Assembly (NCBI GenBank): GCA_964035545.1
Contig: OZ037771.1
Span: forward strand, 15,647,789 to 15,711,788
Length of the DNA: 64,000 nt
Direction: 5' to 3'
Source of the DNA: Bugula neritina
Taxonomy: Eukaryota > Bryozoa > Gymnolaemata > Cheilostomatida > Bugulidae
Part shown: positions 59,343 to 64,000 of the stretch, one piece after another
Layout of the letters: every line of letters starts with the position of its first letter
How positions within the stretch are numbered: the stretch's first letter is position 1
Translations under genes and position numbers: made by a program
The notes under the pieces: model-generated
The model's database searches: none
What the model saw: the letters and a program-made list of their open reading frames with translations, nothing else
What the model was told of the DNA's origin: nothing

Positions 59343-59906
59343 ACAAGTGTTTTCATGATGTTATAGTGTGTGTGAGAGTGGTGAGTCCAGCAGGTGAGAT
59401 AACTAGGTGTGTGTATTGTGTGCACTGTTGTGTGTGTTGTGTGCTCTGTTGTGTGTATTGTATACTGTACACTGTTACATTTAGACATGGTGCAGGATAT
59501 GGTGTATACACTGTGAATATATTGGCACTGCATTTTCTGCAGTTGATTGAAATATGCAAATATTTTATCTGAGCTTACTAAAGCATAACTAAGTTTGTTT
59601 GTTGTCAGTTGAGTAGTTACTTGAGTAGTTAGTTAAGTAGTTAGTTAAGTTGGTAGTTATTTTGTCAGTTAAGTAGTTAGTTAAGTAGTTAGTTAAGTTG
59701 GTAGTTATTTTGTCAGTTAAGTAGTTAGTTAAGTTGGTAGTTAAGTTGTCAGTTAAGTAGTTAGTTGAGTAGTTAGTTAAGTTGTCAGTTAAGTTATTCA
59801 AGCTCTCTCTTTTTTCTCCCAGAAGTTACAGTTCCGGGGGAACAAGTTTTCTACTTCAGAGAGATGCAAGACCTGGTTAACAGAGGAGAGGATGATGAGA
59901 TGGTTG
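59343..59906 (+). CDS. Possible gene fragment, two candidate exons
   Basis: 59343-59393 and 59823-59906 each have plausible AG and GT borders (TCTAG|AC, CAG|GTGAGA, CTCCCAG|AA, TTG|GTAGAA) and join in one frame. They give VIVCVRVVSPAEVTVPGEQ and then VFYFREMQDLVNRGEDDEMV. The second exon has a strong polypyrimidine acceptor. The intron between them holds an AGTTAGTTAAGTAG array and the one after holds a 1-kb array, which is the style of real genes here. I found no start codon, no further convincing exon and no family match. It could be part of a gene, a pseudogene or chance. Confidence 0.35.
59600..59800. repeat. AGTTAGTTAAGT array
   Basis: Irregular units of AGTAGTTAGTTAAGT and TGGTAGTTATTTTGTC, ending shortly before the candidate exon at 59823. 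Confidence 0.9.
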
Positions 59907-59914
59907 GTAGAACT

Positions 59915-60895
59915 ATACTATATGTTATATTACACTATACTATATATTATATTACACTATACTATATGTTATATTACACTATACTATATATTATATTACA
60001 CTATACTATATGTTATATTACACTATACTATATATTATATTACACTATACTATATATTATATTACACTATACTATATATTATATTACACTATACTCTATA
60101 TTATATTACACTATACTATACATTATATTACACTATACTATACATTATATTACACTATACTATACATTATATTACACTATACTATACATTATATTACACT
60201 ATACTATATGTTATATTACACTATACTATATGTTATATTACACTATACTATACATTATATTACACTATACTATACATTATATTACACTACACTATACATT
60301 ATATTACACTATACTATATATTATATCACACTATACTATATATTATATTACACTATACTATACTATACATTATATTACACTATACTATACATTATATTAC
60401 ACTATACTATACATTATATTACACTATACTATATATTATATTACACTATACTATACATTATATTACACTATACTATATATTATATTACACTATACTATAT
60501 GTTATATTACACTATACTATATATTATATTACACTATACATTATATTACACTATACTATATATTATATCACACTATACTATATATTATATTACACTATAC
60601 TATACTATACATTATATTACACTATACTATACATTATATTACACTATACTATACATTATATTACACTATACTATACATTATATTACACTATACTATATAT
60701 TATATTACACTATACTATATATTATATTACACTATACTATATATTACACTATACTATTCAGTATATTACACTATACTATACATTATATTACACTACACTA
60801 TACATTATATTATACTATACTATATATTATATTACACTATACTATACATTATATTACACTATACTATATGTTATATCACACTATACTATTCAGTA
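59915..60895. repeat. 22-bp AT-rich array, about 44 copies
   Basis: Units of ATATTATATTACACTATACT with ATATG, ATACA and ATCAC variants. A block of about 230 bases (around 60280-60500) appears again at about 60530-60700. Three overlapping ORFs of over 320 codons are artefacts. Confidence 0.96.
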
Positions 60896-61204
60896 TAAAC
60901 ATATGCTTGCAGTTAACTGCAGCAATGCTTCAGGTTCAATATTTACAATTGTTGTATTATTGCCAAATTAAAAAGTCATTTAGCTAAGTTGACAGAAGCT
61001 GCTGTAAGTTGATACAGATCATAGCAGCTCAAGTAGGTTGACTATAAGAATCATTAGTAATGCTACTAGTAAGGTATTCTCCCTGTGATCTAGCTGCACC
61101 CATATTTCATGTGTTGACAGTAAACCTCTCTGAAATATATTATATCGTGTGAAAATGTTACATTCCCTTATCTGTAGTATACAATAATATATCTTGCAGT
61201 ACAC

Positions 61205-61420
61205 ATTACACTGTGTGACATGTGGTACACTGTGCGAGACTTGATACACTGTGTGAGACTTGATACACTGTGTGACACGTGATACACTGTGTGACACGTG
61301 ATACATTGTGTGACACGTGATACACTGTGTGAGACTTGATACACTGTGTGAGACTTGATACACTGTGTGACACATTGTACTCTGTGTAATACATAATACT
61401 CTGTGTAATACAAGCTACAC
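61205..61420. repeat. 18-bp array with CACGTG motifs
   Basis: About 11 copies of units such as TGTGTGACACGTGATACAC and TGTGTGAGACTTGATACAC. The 300 bases before it and the stretch 61420-61745 after it look unique and hold no gene. Confidence 0.92.
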
Positions 61421-61748
61421 TAAACATTATATTATATACCAGTATTATATATATAAAGGCATGTACACATATTTACATGTGCCTCATGGAAAGGAGTTGA
61501 AGAAATTCTCAAGCTATGTTCGATGTTATTGCTAATTAATACTCTGCATCGGAACTTGGGTGTTCAAAGGAGACAGTAATATTATATTACAAAATATTTA
61601 GCATGTCGCAGCCATAGCATGTGACTGGTCAGTGATATACAGTATAGAGATGCTACTCTAACTGTATAACTGTATGCCAGATCTGATGATAAAGCCTTGC
61701 AATCACTGCACAAGTATTTATCCCTATGCTGCATAGCTTACATTCTGT

Positions 61749-62295
61749 CTGCATACTGTACTGCATACTGTACTGCATACTGTACTGCATACTGTACTGC
61801 ATACTGTACTGCATACTGTACTGCATACTGTACTGCACACTGTACTGCACACTGTACTGTACACTGTACTGTACACTGTACTGCACACTGTACTGCACAC
61901 TGTACTGTACTGTACACTGTACTGTACACTGTACTGCACACTGTACTGTACAGTGTACTGCATACTGTACTGCACACTGTACTGCATACTGTACTGTATA
62001 CTGTACTGCATACTGTACTGCACACTGTACTGCACACTGTACTGTACACTGTACTGTACACTGTACTGTACTGTACACTGTACTGTACACTGTACTGTAC
62101 ACTGTACTGCACACTGTACTGCATACTGTACTGCATACTGTACTGCACACTGTACTGCACACTGTACTGTACACTGTACTGTACACTGTACTGTACTGTA
62201 CACTGTACTGTACACTGTACTGTACACTGTACTGTACACTGTACTGCACACTGTACACTGTACTGCACACAGTACTGCACACTCTACTGTACACT
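61749..62295. repeat. 12-bp array, about 45 copies
   Basis: Units of TGCATACTGTAC, TGCACACTGTAC and TGTACACTGTAC. Order of the three variants suggests local block duplications. It is open in most frames on both strands. Confidence 0.96.
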
Positions 62296-62299
62296 AAAC

Positions 62300-63700
62300 T
62301 GCACAACGCACTCAACTGGGCTTAGCTGCTGGTATTTCATTGACTATTGACCCATTTCTTTTATATTGACCTGCAAGACATTAAACTATAAAACTATGCT
62401 TTACAGTTATATAATATCAGAGATTCATTTTGCTACTTATCTGTAGAAAGCGTGGCTCATATTACCATAATATGTTTACAGTGGTTAGTTGCGTGATGAA
62501 TTCACCCAGTTTTTGGACCTTTGTTACATGTTTTCACAAAAGATTTATGATGAAAATTATATATATATGAATTATTCAATTAAACAAATTATATTTAATT
62601 ATCAACAGAAACCTGATTTAATTGCAGTTTCAATTGGGGCATATTTTTATTCTGCGCATCTTATTGGCACTGAACACGAACAACGAGTATTGAAAAGGAC
62701 TCAATGAATCATTTAATAATTGATTTAAATATGACTAAAAAGGTGTGAACTTAGTCTTAGATAATTATTTTTAAATATAATTCAAATAATAACAGTTCTC
62801 TAAACTTCCAAAGAAGTTTATAATAATTGAATTGATTAACTTTGAGCTTTATGTTATTAACCTGTTGAGCTACACATGCATAATTATTAGTGATATTTAG
62901 ATGATTAAGTAATTTAATAAATTGTGCAGTTACCAAGTCTAATTATATAATAGTTTATCAATTCATTTTACAGTAATCACTTTACAAGTCTTTGTGATTA
63001 ATTTCTGAGTAATACATCTAACAGTTCAATTTGCCAAACAATATACTGGAGTTTAATGGAAGTTAAATTTAAAATAAAACTGAATGGTAATAGTAAATTA
63101 ATCCAAATCCTATAACAAGTTGATTCTAAAAATGAAAATGCAGATTGTTACATTATCTAATCTTGGAACACAAATTTCTTTTTGATTTCTTTGTTACTAC
63201 TATTTTCCCCTGAGTAAGCAGGCCACAATCACCCTGAGCATGCCAATTATTTACTAATAATTGTGAAATTAGCATAAATTAAGTAGTATTACTATGCCTA
63301 TTGGTATCCAATTGTCTAGTCTTACATTTATAGCAATTGTGATGTATTTTGTGTAAAATGGTTATTGCAAGCATTATTCTATTCATATTCACATTGTAAT
63401 CACAGTGAAACTTAAACTTTATAGCTTTGTATTTACGTGCATGAGTGAGTTTTAAAGCTGTTTTTAATTTTATATGCATAAAAAATGTGTTTAAAACTAT
63501 AGGAATAAACAAAACTAAAAGATACTGTAGTTATAAATTAAAAAGAATTAATAAAATAACAAAAATGGCAAAACTTTCCCTTTATAACCTACATATAAAC
63601 TCCTGGCATAATGATGTCCCCATGGTGAAGGCCAAAAGCGCCATTGAACTTTGAACTTTAACCCTTTGGTATAACATTTGCTATACTACAGTTACACGTT
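62300..63700. other. AT-rich unique region, no gene supported
   Basis: About 1.4 kb with no array and no recognised coding sequence. A 72-codon stretch at 62489-62707 lacks an ATG start, has no splice context and no known domain. Confidence 0.6.
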
Positions 63701-63705
63701 CACGG

Positions 63706-63759
63706 GCTTTCCATGGATCGATCTCCCCAAGATGGATCTGAGATCGATCCATGGAAAGC
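63706..63759. repeat. Perfect 19-bp inverted repeat with 16-base loop
   Basis: Left arm GCTTTCCATGGATCGATCT at 63706-63724, right arm its exact reverse complement at 63741-63759, loop 63725-63740. The RNA would fold into a stable hairpin. It stands at the left edge of an AT-rich array. Confidence 0.95.
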
Positions 63760-63774
63760 GGTGAATATACACTA

Positions 63775-64000
63775 TACATATATAGATATATTGTATAGAG
63801 TACACAATATACACTATACAATATATCTATATATAGAGTATAGAGTACACAATATATACTATACAATATATCTATATATAGAGTATAGAGTACACAATAT
63901 ACACTATACAATATATCTATATATAGAGTATAGAGTATACAATATACACTATACAATATATCTATATATATAATATAGAGTATACAATATACACTATACA
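63775..64000. repeat. 45-bp AT-rich array running off the window
   Basis: About five copies of a unit containing GAGTACACAATATACACTAT and ACAATATATCTATATATA. It continues past the end of the window. Confidence 0.92.

Noticed and set aside
62489-62707. 72-codon open stretch starting at TTG
   Set aside because: No ATG, AT-rich composition like the surroundings, no domain, no splice partners found.

Overview
The window is eukaryotic and almost certainly from an animal. It holds multi-exon genes with GT-AG introns, a cytoplasmic dynein-2 (intraflagellar transport) heavy chain, a secreted D8C-type (uromodulin-like) protein and a METTL4-type adenine methyltransferase. The D8C protein, the cilia-linked motor and the TIR elements suit a marine invertebrate, perhaps a sponge or cnidarian, but the sequence alone does not fix the phylum.

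Positions 1-43,900 are the 3' three-quarters of one gene, DYNC2H1, on the + strand. I could join 55 exons (119..43872) into one uninterrupted reading frame of 3,389 residues ending at TAA 43870-43872. They run from the linker through AAA1-AAA4, the stalk and microtubule-binding domain, and AAA5-AAA6 to the C terminus. About 900 N-terminal residues lie upstream of the window. Some 10.2 kb of exon is spread over 43.8 kb because nearly every intron longer than about 125 bp is filled by its own tandem array with a private unit of 3-62 bp. The largest is a 4.4 kb array of a 15-mer.

From 43,900 to 52,150 there are three smaller genes: an intronless secreted D8C protein on the minus strand (44628..45365), a six-exon METTL4 homologue on the + strand (47467..51179), and a three-exon gene for a 119-residue helical protein on the minus strand (51220..52146) that converges on METTL4 with only 40 bp between stop codons. 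Their introns show the same array habit.

From 52,150 to 64,000 the DNA is mostly AT-rich and non-coding. It carries two adjacent, related TIR elements (53560..54242 and 54238..54502), a 1,311 bp TIR element inserted with a TA duplication into a 30-bp tandem array (57296..58606), several further arrays, a perfect 19-bp inverted repeat (63706..63759) and one weak candidate gene fragment (59343..59906).

The most unusual signal is that many intronic arrays are anchored on splice sites. In at least eight introns the repeat unit contains the last bases of the upstream exon plus the 5' splice site, so an intact-looking donor is copied 3 to about 59 times. In others the unit carries an acceptor-like TTATAG, TTACAG or CTCTCAG, or a CAG|GT motif resembling a recursive splice site. 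The very long ORFs across these arrays, up to about 1,500 codons on either strand, are artefacts of unit length and are not genes.
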